A stretch of 53,986 nucleotides of DNA from Clostridia bacterium (lineage in GTDB: Bacteria > Bacillota > Clostridia > TANB77 > CAG-508), in the NCBI GenBank assembly GCA_022791395.1, contig JAAVZA010000055.1, positions 1 through 53,986 of the forward strand, written 5' to 3'. The number at the start of each line of letters is the position of its first letter. Position 1 is the first letter of the stretch. The notes beneath the pieces are model-generated. The model worked only from the letters and a program-made list of their open reading frames with translations. It ran no database searches and was not told where the DNA came from. The position numbers and the translations under genes were made by a program. Positions 19,577 to 28,706 of this stretch are shown in pieces.

Positions 19577-20068
19577 ATGCGAGTTTTAGAATATGATAGA
19601 AAAAAGGCGAAAGAATATGCAAAAAAGTGGGCATACCAAAGAAATCCAGTCTATTATAACTATGATGCAATAGGAGGAGATTGTACAAATTTTGTATCAC
19701 AATGTATTTTTAATGGTGCTAAAACCATGAATTATAATAAAAATGGTTGGTATTATAATAGTGCAAATGATAAAAGCCCATCTTGGACAGGAGTAGAATT
19801 TTTAAAAGATTTTTTATTAAACAATAAATCAGTTGGACCATTTGCGAAACTTACAAATATAGAGGAAGTAGAAATAGGAGATATTATACAATTATCATTT
19901 AATGGTGAAAATTTTGGACATAGTTTAATGATAGTAGAAAAATTAGAAAACAATTTAGATAATATATTTGTGGCAACACATACCTTCGATTCTTATGGCA
20001 GAAGAGTTTCTAGTTATGACTATATAAAAATGCGTTTTTTACACATAGAGGGAATTAGAAAATGGTAA
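19577..20068 (+). CDS. Amidase-domain protein (Amidase_6 type)
   Basis: This 163-residue single-domain protein matches the Amidase_6 family: YAKKWAYQRNPVYY, then GGDCTNFVSQCIF with the likely catalytic cysteine, and ENFGHSLMIVEK with the histidine. Such domains occur on secreted or spore proteins and are thought to cut peptide bonds, although their substrates are poorly defined. There is no signal peptide, which suggests action inside the cell or the mother cell. The chosen start is the ATG six bases after GAGGTGG; a GTG nine bases earlier would overlap that binding site. Confidence 0.85.
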   Translation: MRVLEYDRKKAKEYAKKWAYQRNPVYYNYDAIGGDCTNFVSQCIFNGAKTMNYNKNGWYYNSANDKSPSWTGVEFLKDFLLNNKSVGPFAKLTNIEEVEIGDIIQLSFNGENFGHSLMIVEKLENNLDNIFVATHTFDSYGRRVSSYDYIKMRFLHIEGIRKW

Positions 20069-20094
20069 AATTACAAGCTATTACTTGTAATTTT
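20067..20094 (+). terminator. Weak hairpin at the end of the amidase gene
   Basis: AAAATTACAAG pairs with CTTGTAATTTT, with the stop codon at its 5' base. Only a short T-run is present, so termination is uncertain. Confidence 0.5.
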
Positions 20095-20150
20095 GCTAAA
20101 AACAATGTAAAATAGATAAGAAAATGAAACAAAAAGAGGAATGTGGGAAT

Positions 20151-20708
20151 ATGTATTTGATAGTTGGACTAGGAAATCCAGAAAACGAATATGCAAGAAC
20201 AAGACACAATATGGGATTTGATACAGTAAATATTATAGCAAACAAATATAAAATAGAAATGAATCGTACTAAATTTAATGCAATTTTTGGAAGTGGTACT
20301 ATTAATAATGAAAAAGTTATACTAGTAAAACCACAAACCTATATGAACTTATCAGGTACTGCAGTACGAGAATTTGTAAATTTCTACAAACTAGAAAAAG
20401 AACATATAATCATAATATATGACGATATGGATATAGAAAAAGGAATAGTGAAAATACGAAAAAAAGGTGGACCAGGAAACCACAATGGAATGAAATCTGT
20501 TGTACAACAGCTAGGAACAGAAGAATTTCCTAGAATTAGAATAGGGATTGGAACACCAGAGCATAAGAATGATGCTATAAACTATGTTATAGGTCATATT
20601 ACAGATGAAGAATATGAAATATTACAAACTGGAGTAAAAAAAGCAAGTGAAGCAATAGAAGAAATTATAAAAAATGGAATTGACATTGCAATGAATAAAT
20701 ACAATTAA
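20151..20708 (+). CDS. pth: Peptidyl-tRNA hydrolase
   Basis: The 185-residue protein is a standard Pth1: LIVGLGNPENEY, TRHNMGFD (catalytic histidine), KPQTYMNLSG, YDDMDIEKG and GGPGNHNGMKS. It frees tRNA from stalled or dropped-off peptidyl-tRNA. The start is the ATG giving MYLIVGLGN, the usual beginning, with GAGGAATGTGGG upstream; an earlier ATG would add nine unusual residues. RNase G follows after 18 bases. If CGG stalling is common here, drop-off rescue by Pth would be especially important, but that link is only inference. Confidence 0.96.
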   Translation: MYLIVGLGNPENEYARTRHNMGFDTVNIIANKYKIEMNRTKFNAIFGSGTINNEKVILVKPQTYMNLSGTAVREFVNFYKLEKEHIIIIYDDMDIEKGIVKIRKKGGPGNHNGMKSVVQQLGTEEFPRIRIGIGTPEHKNDAINYVIGHITDEEYEILQTGVKKASEAIEEIIKNGIDIAMNKYN

Positions 20709-20726
20709 TTAAAGAAGGGACATCTT

Positions 20727-21917
20727 ATGAAAGAAATAATCATAAATATAGACAAAGAAGAAAACAAAACTATAATGTTAGTAGAAAATGGAAATTTAAT
20801 AGAAAGATATATAGAAAATAGCGAAATAAAAAGATTAGAAGGAAATATTTATATAGGAAAAATTCAAAATGTATTACAAGGAATGCAAGCAGCATTTGTA
20901 GATATTGGGGAAGGAAAAAATACATTTATACATATAAAAGATATTTTACCTAAATTAGATACAAAAACAAATAATCCTGAAGAAGTAATTAAAGGAAGCG
21001 ATATAAAGGATATCGCAAAACCAGGGATGCCAATTTTAGTACAAGTAAAAAGAGATAGTACTAATAAAAAAGGTGCAAGAGTATCAACACATATAAACTT
21101 ACCAGGTAGATTTTGTGTGTATATGCCAGATGCTAATTTTATTACAGTATCACAAAAAATAGAAAATGAAAAAGAAAGAGAAAGACTTGTACAAATTGTA
21201 CAAAAAAATATACCTAAAAATGCAGGAATTATAGTAAGAACTTCTAGTATAGGGAAAAGCGAAACAGAAATAGTACAAGATATTAAAAATCTAGAAATTA
21301 AATGGAACAAAATAAAAGAAATATCTAAAAATAGTGAGAAAGATGCACCTAGTTTAGTATATAAAAATCCTGGAATAGTTAAAAGAATACTAACAGATTT
21401 AATCGATCAAGATGTAGAAAAAATAGTGGTGAATAATAAAAATCAGTATAGTGAAATAGAAAATATTATAAAAGAAACAAAACAAAAAATAGAATTAATA
21501 TTAAAGGAAGAAGAAAGTCTGTTAGATATATATGATTTAAAAACACAATTAGAAAGAATAGAAAATAGAAAAGTATGGCTAAAATGTGGTGGATTTATAA
21601 CAATAGACAAAACAGAGGCATTAACTGCTATTGATGTAAATTCAGGAAAATATATTGGTACTAAAAATTTAGAACAAACAGTATATATAGTAAATAAAGA
21701 AGCAAGTATAGAAATTGCTAAACAATTGAGATTAAGAGATATAGGCGGAATTATTATAATAGATTACATAGATATGAAAGAAAAAGAGCACAAAGAAAAG
21801 ATTATCGAAGTACTAAGAGAGAATTTAAAGAATGACCGTTCTAAAACACAAATAGTAGGATTTACAGAGTTAAATCTACTAGAAATGACAAGAAAACATA
21901 TGTGTAGCAATGACTAA
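20727..21917 (+). CDS. rng: Ribonuclease E/G family protein, short form
   Basis: The protein starts with an S1-like domain (GNIYIGKIQNVLQGMQAAFVDIG), followed by the catalytic core with ALTAIDVNSGKYIGT and DIGGIIIIDYIDMK, which contain the metal-binding aspartates. It ends after EMTRKHMCSND. Family members usually continue with a CPxC zinc link and a small dimer domain, missing here: 396 residues against about 480-490. No frame continues the protein, so this is a short form rather than an obvious frameshift. It may mature rRNA or cut AU-rich mRNA. It is preceded by pth and followed by bofA with short gaps. Confidence 0.9.
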   Translation: MKEIIINIDKEENKTIMLVENGNLIERYIENSEIKRLEGNIYIGKIQNVLQGMQAAFVDIGEGKNTFIHIKDILPKLDTKTNNPEEVIKGSDIKDIAKPGMPILVQVKRDSTNKKGARVSTHINLPGRFCVYMPDANFITVSQKIENEKERERLVQIVQKNIPKNAGIIVRTSSIGKSETEIVQDIKNLEIKWNKIKEISKNSEKDAPSLVYKNPGIVKRILTDLIDQDVEKIVVNNKNQYSEIENIIKETKQKIELILKEEESLLDIYDLKTQLERIENRKVWLKCGGFITIDKTEALTAIDVNSGKYIGTKNLEQTVYIVNKEASIEIAKQLRLRDIGGIIIIDYIDMKEKEHKEKIIEVLRENLKNDRSKTQIVGFTELNLLEMTRKHMCSND

Positions 21918-21940
21918 CAAAAGAAAAGGAGGGATAAATT

Positions 21941-22201
21941 ATGGATTTTACAATGATATTACCAATACTAGTTGGAGTAGCAATTTTATTTGTTGTACTA
22001 AAATTATTAGCATTACCAATGAAATTAATTATTAAATTAGTAATTAATGGATTAATTGGAGGTTTAATAATATTTATAGTAAACTTAATTGGTGCAAATT
22101 TTGGATTTACAATAGATTTAAATTGGATAACAGCATTAATTGTAGGAATTTTAGGAATTCCAGGAGTTGTAATAGTAACAATTTTACAATTTGTATTGTA
22201 A
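21941..22201 (+). CDS. bofA: BofA-family sporulation membrane protein
   Basis: The 86-residue protein is almost entirely hydrophobic with two to three membrane segments and ends LGIPGVVIVTILQFVL, the conserved BofA C-terminus. In Bacillus BofA holds back the SpoIVFB protease and so delays pro-sigma-K processing in the mother cell. GGAGGG stands eight bases before the ATG. Clostridia often keep BofA even without SpoIVFB, so the target may differ. Confidence 0.88.
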   Translation: MDFTMILPILVGVAILFVVLKLLALPMKLIIKLVINGLIGGLIIFIVNLIGANFGFTIDLNWITALIVGILGIPGVVIVTILQFVL

Positions 22202-22221
22202 AAAAGAAAACTTAAATCAAG

Positions 22222-22258
22222 CCTCTTAACCTTAAAAATAAGGATAGGAGGTTTTGTA
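22222..22258 (+). terminator. Terminator after bofA
   Basis: CCTCTTA with AACCTT/AAGG and closing TAGGAGG forms an imperfect hairpin followed by TTTTG. Confidence 0.55.
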
Positions 22259-22289
22259 TATATTAATATTACAATAGGAGAATATAAAA

Positions 22290-23378
22290 ATGATAAGTCA
22301 ATATTATAAAGATTTTACAGTAAGGGATTATATGGATAACGATTTAGAAAATTGTATATCTAACAGTATGTTGGATTGTTCTTTAGGAACAAATCCATTT
22401 ATCGATCAGAGTATTATAAAGGAATGTATGGAAAAATGTAGCTATGAAATCAATAAATATCCTTCTATACAATATAAATTATTAAAAGAAGAATTGCTTA
22501 AATTTTGGAAAGAATATCTTTATAAAAATGTAACAAAAGATAACATTGCATTTGGAGCTGGGACAATGGGAATATTAAGGAATATTAGTGAATTTCTAAT
22601 TCAAAAAGGAACAAGAGTACTAGGATGTGCTCCTCAATTTCCAAGATTTATATCAGAAGTAGAATTAAAAAAGGGAATATATGAGTATTATAATTTAGAA
22701 AAAAAGAATAATTATAAATTTATATTAAAAGATTTTATAAGTAATATTACAGATAAATATAGTTTAATTTCAATAGAAAATCCCAATAATCCAACAGGGC
22801 AGATAATAGACATTAGCGATATTGAAGAAATTGTAAAGAAAGCAAAACAGTATAATATTAATGTAATAGTAGATGAAGCATATGGTGATTATATGAAAGC
22901 TGATAATTCAGCAATAACATTAGTTGGAAAATACGATAATGTAATGGTATTAAGAAGTGCATCAAAATTTTATGGATTACCTAATCATAGAATAGGATAT
23001 ATGTTTGCAGACAAAGAACTAGTAAAAATATATAATAAAATAGCATTACCATTTCCATTTTCAGACTTGTCATCTAGTATATTTGTGGAAATGTTAAAAA
23101 ATCATAATAAATTGGAATATACAAAATTAAAAACGATCGAGATAAATAAAGAAATATTTAAAGTATTAAAAGAAGAAAATTATCTTCATACCAATATAGA
23201 AACTCCAATATTTACAGTAAAAACAAATCAATATAGTAATTTATATAAAAAATTAATAGAACAGGGTATTATCGCTGAAGATTGTAGTTGCTTTATTAAT
23301 TTAGATAGTAGTTATACAAGAATAAGAATTACTCAAGATTATAAAAAGTTAATTAGTGTACTTTATGCTATATTATAG
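22290..23378 (+). CDS. Class I/II aminotransferase (HisC/CobD-like)
   Basis: The 362-residue fold-type I PLP enzyme shows NPNNPTGQ, NVIVDEAYGDY with the PLP aspartate, and RSASKFYGLPNHRIGY with the Schiff-base lysine. It resembles histidinol-phosphate aminotransferases and threonine-phosphate decarboxylases. No histidine or cobalamin genes are near, so the substrate is not known. GGAGAAT precedes the ATG. A bidirectional terminator separates it from the convergent acyl-CoA synthetase. Confidence 0.85.
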   Translation: MISQYYKDFTVRDYMDNDLENCISNSMLDCSLGTNPFIDQSIIKECMEKCSYEINKYPSIQYKLLKEELLKFWKEYLYKNVTKDNIAFGAGTMGILRNISEFLIQKGTRVLGCAPQFPRFISEVELKKGIYEYYNLEKKNNYKFILKDFISNITDKYSLISIENPNNPTGQIIDISDIEEIVKKAKQYNINVIVDEAYGDYMKADNSAITLVGKYDNVMVLRSASKFYGLPNHRIGYMFADKELVKIYNKIALPFPFSDLSSSIFVEMLKNHNKLEYTKLKTIEINKEIFKVLKEENYLHTNIETPIFTVKTNQYSNLYKKLIEQGIIAEDCSCFINLDSSYTRIRITQDYKKLISVLYAIL

Positions 23379-23400
23379 AGAAAGAAAAATAAAAATCATA

Positions 23401-23436
23401 AAAGATATTAGGAATCATTCTCCTAATATCTTTTTT
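23401..23436. terminator. Bidirectional terminator between aminotransferase and acyl-CoA synthetase
   Basis: AAAGATATTAGGA pairs with TCCTAATATCTTT with T-rich tails on both sides. It overlaps the stop codon of the minus-strand gene. Confidence 0.85.
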
Positions 23437-25150
23437 AATTCTTCATTTCTTTTAACTTTTTGTGTAGTAGTTTTAATCATTGGTTCATCTGTAACAACAA
23501 TATTTCTTATATGCTTATACGCTGGCATTGTCTTATTAATTTCTTTAATTTCATTCCAAATTATATCTTTATATTCGTTAAGATCTTTATCTGGATAAGT
23601 TTGTTTCATGTAATCAGTATTATAAACAATTTTTGCATTAATCTCTAAATCGTCATTTTCAGTAGGTTTTCCAAAAACCATATTTTCTGCAACAAATGGA
23701 AGTCTTGCAATTAGTAACTCAAGTTCTTCTGGATAAATATTTTTACCATTTTTTAAAACTATAACATTTTTCTTTCTTCCTGTTATAAATAAATATCCTT
23801 TTTTATCATAATATCCTAAATCTCCTGTATGAAACCAACCATCAGTTAGAACTTCACGAGTCGCCTCTTCATTATCATAATAACCAAGCATAATATTAGG
23901 ACCTTTTACCCAAATTTCACCTATTCCTTGATTATTTGGACTATCAATTTTAATTTCTACATTTGGCAAGGCGAATGCAACTGAACCAGGTTTTTGGTAT
24001 TTATCGTTTTCAGCTGAAACAATAGGTGATGCTTCAGTTAATCCATAACCATTTAATAGTTCGATACCAATATTTTTTAAGCCTTTAATTGTAGCTTTAT
24101 CCATTGGTGCGGCACCATATATAACAAGCCTTAAATGACCGTCCGAGTTCATTAATAACAGATTTAAAAAACTTTCTTCTTACATCAATTCCAAATATTA
24201 ATAAAAAATTAGAAATATAAGTTAAAATAGTAAAAGGAATTTGTAAATGTTTATCTTTAATGCCTTTTTTAATTTTTTTGTACATAGCTTCTAAAATAAG
24301 CGGAACACATACAAAGCCAGTTACTTTATATTCCTTTAGATTTTGTGAAACATAACGAAGTCCATCACAAAATGCAATTGTGATACCAGAATAAAGACCA
24401 TATAAAAAAGTAGTAGTAGATTCGTAGGTATGGTGTAAAGGTAAAAACGATAAGAAAGTATCTTCTTTTGTTACTTTTGCAATACAGCCAGTTGAATAAA
24501 TATTAGCGCAAATATTAGCTTGTGATAGCATTACAATTTTAGCAAGAGAAGTGGTACCTGAGGTAAAAAGCATAATAGTCATTCCATTTTCATCAATCTT
24601 TACATTATCATAACTAGTGTTTCCACCTTCTATAAGTTCTTTTCCAAAGGACATAAGATTTTTTAGTGATAAAATTCCATTATCAGCATTTTCTAAATCC
24701 ATACAAATAAAATGCTTTAAAGTAATATCTGGTCTATCTTTCATATTTTGAAAAAGCTTTAAATATTTTTTATCAAAAATGATAGCATCAACTTGAGCAC
24801 GAATAACTGAAGCTTCAATTTCATTGTCTGGTAAAGCTTTATCAAGTGGAACAACTATCATACCGAGAGGTAGTAACACTAAGATAACTAACACACCACT
24901 CATAACGATTTGGTGCAATAATTGCAATTCTTTTTCCAGATAAACCTAAATCTATAAGAGCTGTTCCTAAATTTTTTACATCCTCTTTAAGTTCAGTATA
25001 TGTATGAGTAATATATTGATTAGATTTTGGATTTAATTTATATGTAAATGCAACCTTATTAGGATATAAATTAGAAGAACGATTAAGTAATTCTTTAAAA
25101 TTTGCCACTTTATCAATTTCATATAATTTACTTTTGGATATTTCTTGCAT
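23415..25150 (-). CDS. Long-chain acyl-CoA synthetase-like AMP-forming ligase with two CGG frameshifts (577 aa)
   Basis: The ligase is recognised by LFTSGTTSLAK (nucleotide loop), YGLTEASPI and GWFHTGDLGY. It activates a carboxylic acid, probably a fatty acid, as acyl-AMP and then acyl-CoA. Three overlapping frames carry it. The first break is at CGG 24863-24865 (codon 96), restoring VTTSGMIVVPLDKALP. The second is at CGG 24139-24141 (codon 337), restoring INELGGHLRLVIYGAAPM. With two bases removed the length is exactly 577 codons plus stop and all core motifs are intact. The start is ATG with AGGAGG upstream. Both breaks replace or precede a conserved glycine. I treat it as one functional gene; a pseudogene with two identical-type lesions is less likely. 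Confidence 0.88.
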
Positions 25151-25398
25151 AAAATTCCTCCTATGAAGTATTATTAAAACTAATGATATTGTATACTTAT
25201 TTCCAGAAAATTACAACCCAATTTTTAAATAATATTATTTCTACAATAAAGGTACAATATAAATATTATTGATACAAACTGCATATAGAATATGACATTC
25301 TGCATATAAAATAACAAATAATATGCAGAAAAAATACAAAGTACATTAAATATATTGACGAATAATGAAAAAAGTTGTAATATAGATAATAGTTAAAA

Positions 25399-25500
25399 TA
25401 AAAATAGAGTAAAAAATAAATTGTTAAGACCTAATAGACGGGAAGTTGTTATTAGGGCAAGAGAGTATCGCATATTTATTTTTGCATTCCGCTGTTTTTA
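25399..25500 (+). promoter_or_regulatory. Tetrahydrofolate (THF/folT) riboswitch
   Basis: The layout matches the THF riboswitch. P1 forms between TAAAAATAG (25399-25407) and CTGTTTTTA (25492-25500). P2 forms between AAAATAAAT (25413) and ATTTATTTT (25474). P3 forms between CCTAATA and TATTAGG around the GACGGGAAGTTG loop. The conserved GAGTA, GTTAAG and TTGCATTCCGCT segments are present. The downstream folate transporter gene is the usual target. A later hairpin, CTTTCTTATAAG with CTTAAAAGAAAG, reaches the ribosome binding site and could form the expression platform. Confidence 0.85.
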
Positions 25501-25573
25501 ATAAAGGAGATATAATCTTCTTTCTTATAAGTATGCGGAATTGTTTTACTTAAAAGAAAGGGGATTTTTTATT

Positions 25574-26110
25574 ATGAAAAAAACAAAAAAAATAGTACTT
25601 GCAGGAATATTTATCGCAATGACAGTAATTTTATCAAGATTTTTAGCTGTTAAATTACCAGGGTATAAAATAGGATTTTCTTATATACCAGCATATCTTG
25701 GGGGAATGTTACTAGGACCAATATATAATGCAGTAATACTTGTACTTGCAGACCTTATAGGTGCTACATTATTTCCATTTGGTTCTTACTTTGTAGGATA
25801 TACAATAACAGCACTTCTAAATGGTATAGTTTATGGAGTTATATTACACAAAATATATAAAGAAGAATTATCAAATAAACAGATAATAATTAGATTAATA
25901 TGTGCAGCAGTAATAAATCAAATTTTAGTAAATGGAGTTTTAAACACCTTTTGGATATCAATAACACAAGATAAAGCTTTCTTTGTAATAGCAGGAGCAA
26001 GATTGGTTAAAGAAATAATAATGGTACCAATTCAAGTTATAACAATGTTTCCAATAATAAAAGTAATTAAACCAGCAGTTAATAAATTTTTAAAGGATGA
26101 TAATGATTAA
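25574..26110 (+). CDS. folT: Folate ECF transporter substrate-binding component FolT
   Basis: The 178-residue membrane protein has about six hydrophobic segments. It has the FolT features RFLAVKLPGYKIGFSYIP, GPIYNAVILVLADLIGATLFPFG and YFVGYTITALLNG. It captures folates for the energy-coupling-factor module encoded by the next two genes. The start is ATG at 25574 with AAAGGGG ten bases upstream; an upstream TTG frame is rejected because it would lie inside the riboswitch expression platform. Its stop overlaps the next start region, indicating an operon. Confidence 0.9.
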   Translation: MKKTKKIVLAGIFIAMTVILSRFLAVKLPGYKIGFSYIPAYLGGMLLGPIYNAVILVLADLIGATLFPFGSYFVGYTITALLNGIVYGVILHKIYKEELSNKQIIIRLICAAVINQILVNGVLNTFWISITQDKAFFVIAGARLVKEIIMVPIQVITMFPIIKVIKPAVNKFLKDDND

Positions 26111-26925
26111 TGATTAAGGTAGACAATGTAACTTATAGTTATAAAGCAAATAAAGCTATAAATAATATTTCACTAGAAATAAATGAAGGAGAATTCATTT
26201 CAATTATAGGTGTAAATGGTTCAGGAAAATCTAGTTTAATAAAATTAATTTCTGGACTAGTTATACCTAAAAATGGAGAAGTTACAATAGACGATATTTC
26301 TACTAGCAATAAAAAAGAAATGAAAAACCTTCGAAAAAAAGTAGGAGTAGTATTTCAAAATCCAGAAAATCAATTAGTATTTTCAGGGATTGAAGACGAT
26401 ATGAAATTTATGCTTGAAAACTTTGATTTTGATAAAGCCGAGATAGATAAAAGAATTGATGAAGCATTACAAGCAGTGGGAATGCTTGAATATAGAAATA
26501 GAGACATTTATGCACTTTCAATGGGACAAAAGCAAAGGATAGCAGTTGCAGAAATGTTAGCACTAAGACCCAAATATTTAGTACTAGACGAACCTACTGC
26601 AATGCTTGACCCAGTAAGTAAAAAGAAATTAATAGAAACCATAAAGAAATTAAAGCAGGAATATGGAATTACTATAATCTATATAACAAATGTAATACAA
26701 GAAATACTAAGTGCTGATAGAATCATAGCGCTTAATAAAGGAGAACTTGCCTTTGAATGTACTCCTAATACAATTATAGAAAATATAGAAAAGTTTAAAG
26801 GTATTGGCTTAGAAATTCCAGAAGTGGTTAGATTAATTGATGGGCTAAACAAAAAAGGAATTAGTATAGTAAAAAATAATTTTGATATTGATGCTATTAT
26901 AAATGAAATAGCGGGGAGAGTATAA
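26110..26925 (+). CDS. ecfA: ECF transporter ATPase (EcfA)
   Basis: The 271-residue ABC ATPase has Walker A GVNGSGKSS, Q-loop VVFQNPENQ, signature LSMGQKQRIA, Walker B YLVLDEP and D-loop AMLDP. The H-loop, normally ITH, reads ITN at about residue 196, so the switch histidine is replaced by asparagine. Only one EcfA gene is present, where many Firmicutes have an EcfA1/EcfA2 pair, so the complex is probably a homodimer unless a partner lies elsewhere. It starts next to the folT stop and its stop overlaps the ecfT start. Confidence 0.92.
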   Translation: MIKVDNVTYSYKANKAINNISLEINEGEFISIIGVNGSGKSSLIKLISGLVIPKNGEVTIDDISTSNKKEMKNLRKKVGVVFQNPENQLVFSGIEDDMKFMLENFDFDKAEIDKRIDEALQAVGMLEYRNRDIYALSMGQKQRIAVAEMLALRPKYLVLDEPTAMLDPVSKKKLIETIKKLKQEYGITIIYITNVIQEILSADRIIALNKGELAFECTPNTIIENIEKFKGIGLEIPEVVRLIDGLNKKGISIVKNNFDIDAIINEIAGRV

Positions 26926-27539
26926 TGTTAAACTATATAGAAGGAAAATCTATAATACACAAACTAAATAGTACAGTAAAACTTATTTTTCTAATAGCTA
27001 TTTCTGTATATATATTTACTATAAAGGACTATTTTACTTTAAATATAGTTTTAATAATATCAATAGCCATGTTAGTTTTATCAAGAATAAAACTAATAAA
27101 CTATATAAAAGCAATAGTAAATTCAATATATTTTGTAGTAATAACCTTTGTGATAAATCTATTATTTTCGGATGTTATATATTCATTTATGATAGCGTAC
27201 AGAATATTCATAATGATAATATTCACTTTAATACTAACACTTACAACAAAGCCAATGGATATAGTATATGGTATAACAAACTTATTATATCCACTTAAAA
27301 TATTTGGTGTAAATACAAAAGATATGAGCCTAATGGTTGGAATAGGGATAAGTTTTATGCCGATACTTAAAAATGAGTATATACAAATAAAACAAGCACA
27401 AATGGCAAAAGGATACTATCCTAAAATTAGAAACATAAAAAAATATAGTCTTTGCATATTCGTACCATATTTAACAAATTGCTTTAAAAGAGTAGATGAA
27501 ATGAGTATAGCCTTACAAGCAAAAGGGTATGATAATTAA
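26925..27539 (+). CDS. ecfT: ECF transporter transmembrane component (EcfT)
   Basis: The 204-residue protein has four to five membrane segments and the EcfT coupling helices with the Ala-Arg-Gly-type motifs, seen here as QMAKGYYPK and QAKGYDN. It links FolT to the ATPase. It is shorter than the usual 260 residues because the cytoplasmic linker is compact. Its start overlaps the ATPase stop by one base, and the alpha/beta hydrolase follows after 20 bases. Confidence 0.9.
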   Translation: MLNYIEGKSIIHKLNSTVKLIFLIAISVYIFTIKDYFTLNIVLIISIAMLVLSRIKLINYIKAIVNSIYFVVITFVINLLFSDVIYSFMIAYRIFIMIIFTLILTLTTKPMDIVYGITNLLYPLKIFGVNTKDMSLMVGIGISFMPILKNEYIQIKQAQMAKGYYPKIRNIKKYSLCIFVPYLTNCFKRVDEMSIALQAKGYDN

Positions 27540-27559
27540 AAAATGAAAAGGAAAGAGTA

Positions 27560-28483
27560 ATGGATAAAGAATTTAAGTTTAAATCGTGTACAGGAAAAGA
27601 TGTGTACGCAAGAATGTGGATTAATGATAATGTAAAAGAATATAAAGCTGTTATACAGCTTGTTCACGGTATGCAAGAACACATTGGAAGATATGATGAT
27701 TTTGCAAATGTTCTTGCAGAATGTGGTTATATTGTAGTTGGACATGACCACTTAGGACATGGTAATACAGTAGAGAATGAAGAGGACTTTGGATATTTTG
27801 CAGATACTAATGGATGGGATAAATTAGTAGAAGATATTCATATACTTCAAAATAAAATAAAAAATGAATATCCAACACTTCCATATGTAATAATGGGACA
27901 CAGTATGGGATCATTATTAGTTAGAACATATTTAACAAAATATAAAGACAATATAAATGGATGTATAATTTCAGGAACAAGTGGTAAAAAAACTGGATTA
28001 TTAGCAGGAATGTTACTTACAAAATTTATTATGCTATTTAGAGGAAAAAGATACAAAAGTAAATTATTAGAGTATTTAGTAACAGGTTCATTTAATAAAA
28101 AATTTAAACCAAATAGAACAAAAGCAGATTGGACAACAAGTGATTATGAACAAGTTGATAAATATCAAAAAGATTCTAAATGTGGTCATAATTTTACTGT
28201 AGTAGCTTACTATGATTTACTTAAAGGAACATATTATTTATCAAAGCAAAAGAATATAAATAAAACTTTAAATGTACCAATATTAATATTTTCAGGAGAT
28301 AAGGATCCAGTAGGAGAAAATTCTAAAGGAGTTATTCGTGTTTATAATATGTTAATTAAAGCAGGTCTTGATAATGTAAAAATACGTTTATTTAAAAATG
28401 GAAGACACGAGATGTTAAATGAAATTAATAAAGATGAGGTATATTACTTTATATTAGATTGGTTAAAGAATAATATAAAATAG
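27560..28483 (+). CDS. Alpha/beta hydrolase, monoacylglycerol lipase/lysophospholipase-like
   Basis: The 307-residue protein is of the Hydrolase_4 type: QLVHGMQEHIGRYDDFA, GHDHLGHGNT, and the nucleophile elbow MGHSMGSLL with the catalytic serine. SGDKDPVGE and NGRHEMLNE supply the aspartate and histidine. There is no signal peptide, so it is probably cytoplasmic or membrane-associated, acting on monoacylglycerols or lysophospholipids. GGAAAG precedes the ATG and it may be co-transcribed with the ECF genes. Confidence 0.88.
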   Translation: MDKEFKFKSCTGKDVYARMWINDNVKEYKAVIQLVHGMQEHIGRYDDFANVLAECGYIVVGHDHLGHGNTVENEEDFGYFADTNGWDKLVEDIHILQNKIKNEYPTLPYVIMGHSMGSLLVRTYLTKYKDNINGCIISGTSGKKTGLLAGMLLTKFIMLFRGKRYKSKLLEYLVTGSFNKKFKPNRTKADWTTSDYEQVDKYQKDSKCGHNFTVVAYYDLLKGTYYLSKQKNINKTLNVPILIFSGDKDPVGENSKGVIRVYNMLIKAGLDNVKIRLFKNGRHEMLNEINKDEVYYFILDWLKNNIK

Positions 28484-28492
28484 AAAATAAGC

Positions 28493-28524
28493 AAACGTTA
28501 GTAGTTATACTAACGTTTATTTTA
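28493..28524 (+). terminator. Terminator after the ECF/hydrolase operon
   Basis: AAACGTTAGTA pairs with TACTAACGTTT and is followed by ATTTTATG. Confidence 0.8.
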
Positions 28525-28569
28525 TGGAAGAATATACTGGTATTATATAATAACCTCCTTATTTTACTG

Positions 28570-28598
28570 TTGACATATACAAAAATAATAAGTATAAT
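28570..28598 (+). promoter_or_regulatory. Consensus promoter upstream of the antirepressor gene
   Basis: TTGACA and TATAAT are separated by 17 bases. The start codon is about 110 bases further on. Confidence 0.8.
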
Positions 28599-28706
28599 AC
28601 ACTCATATTTAAAATCAATAGCAACTTAGAGTAAAGCAAAAATTAATCTTTATAAATCTTTATATAACCCAATAAAATTAAATTAAATATGAAAGGAAAT
28701 ATGCCT

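Noticed and set aside
23356..23648. Plus-strand frames within the acyl-CoA synthetase
   Set aside because: They are antisense to conserved ligase sequence and have no ribosome site.
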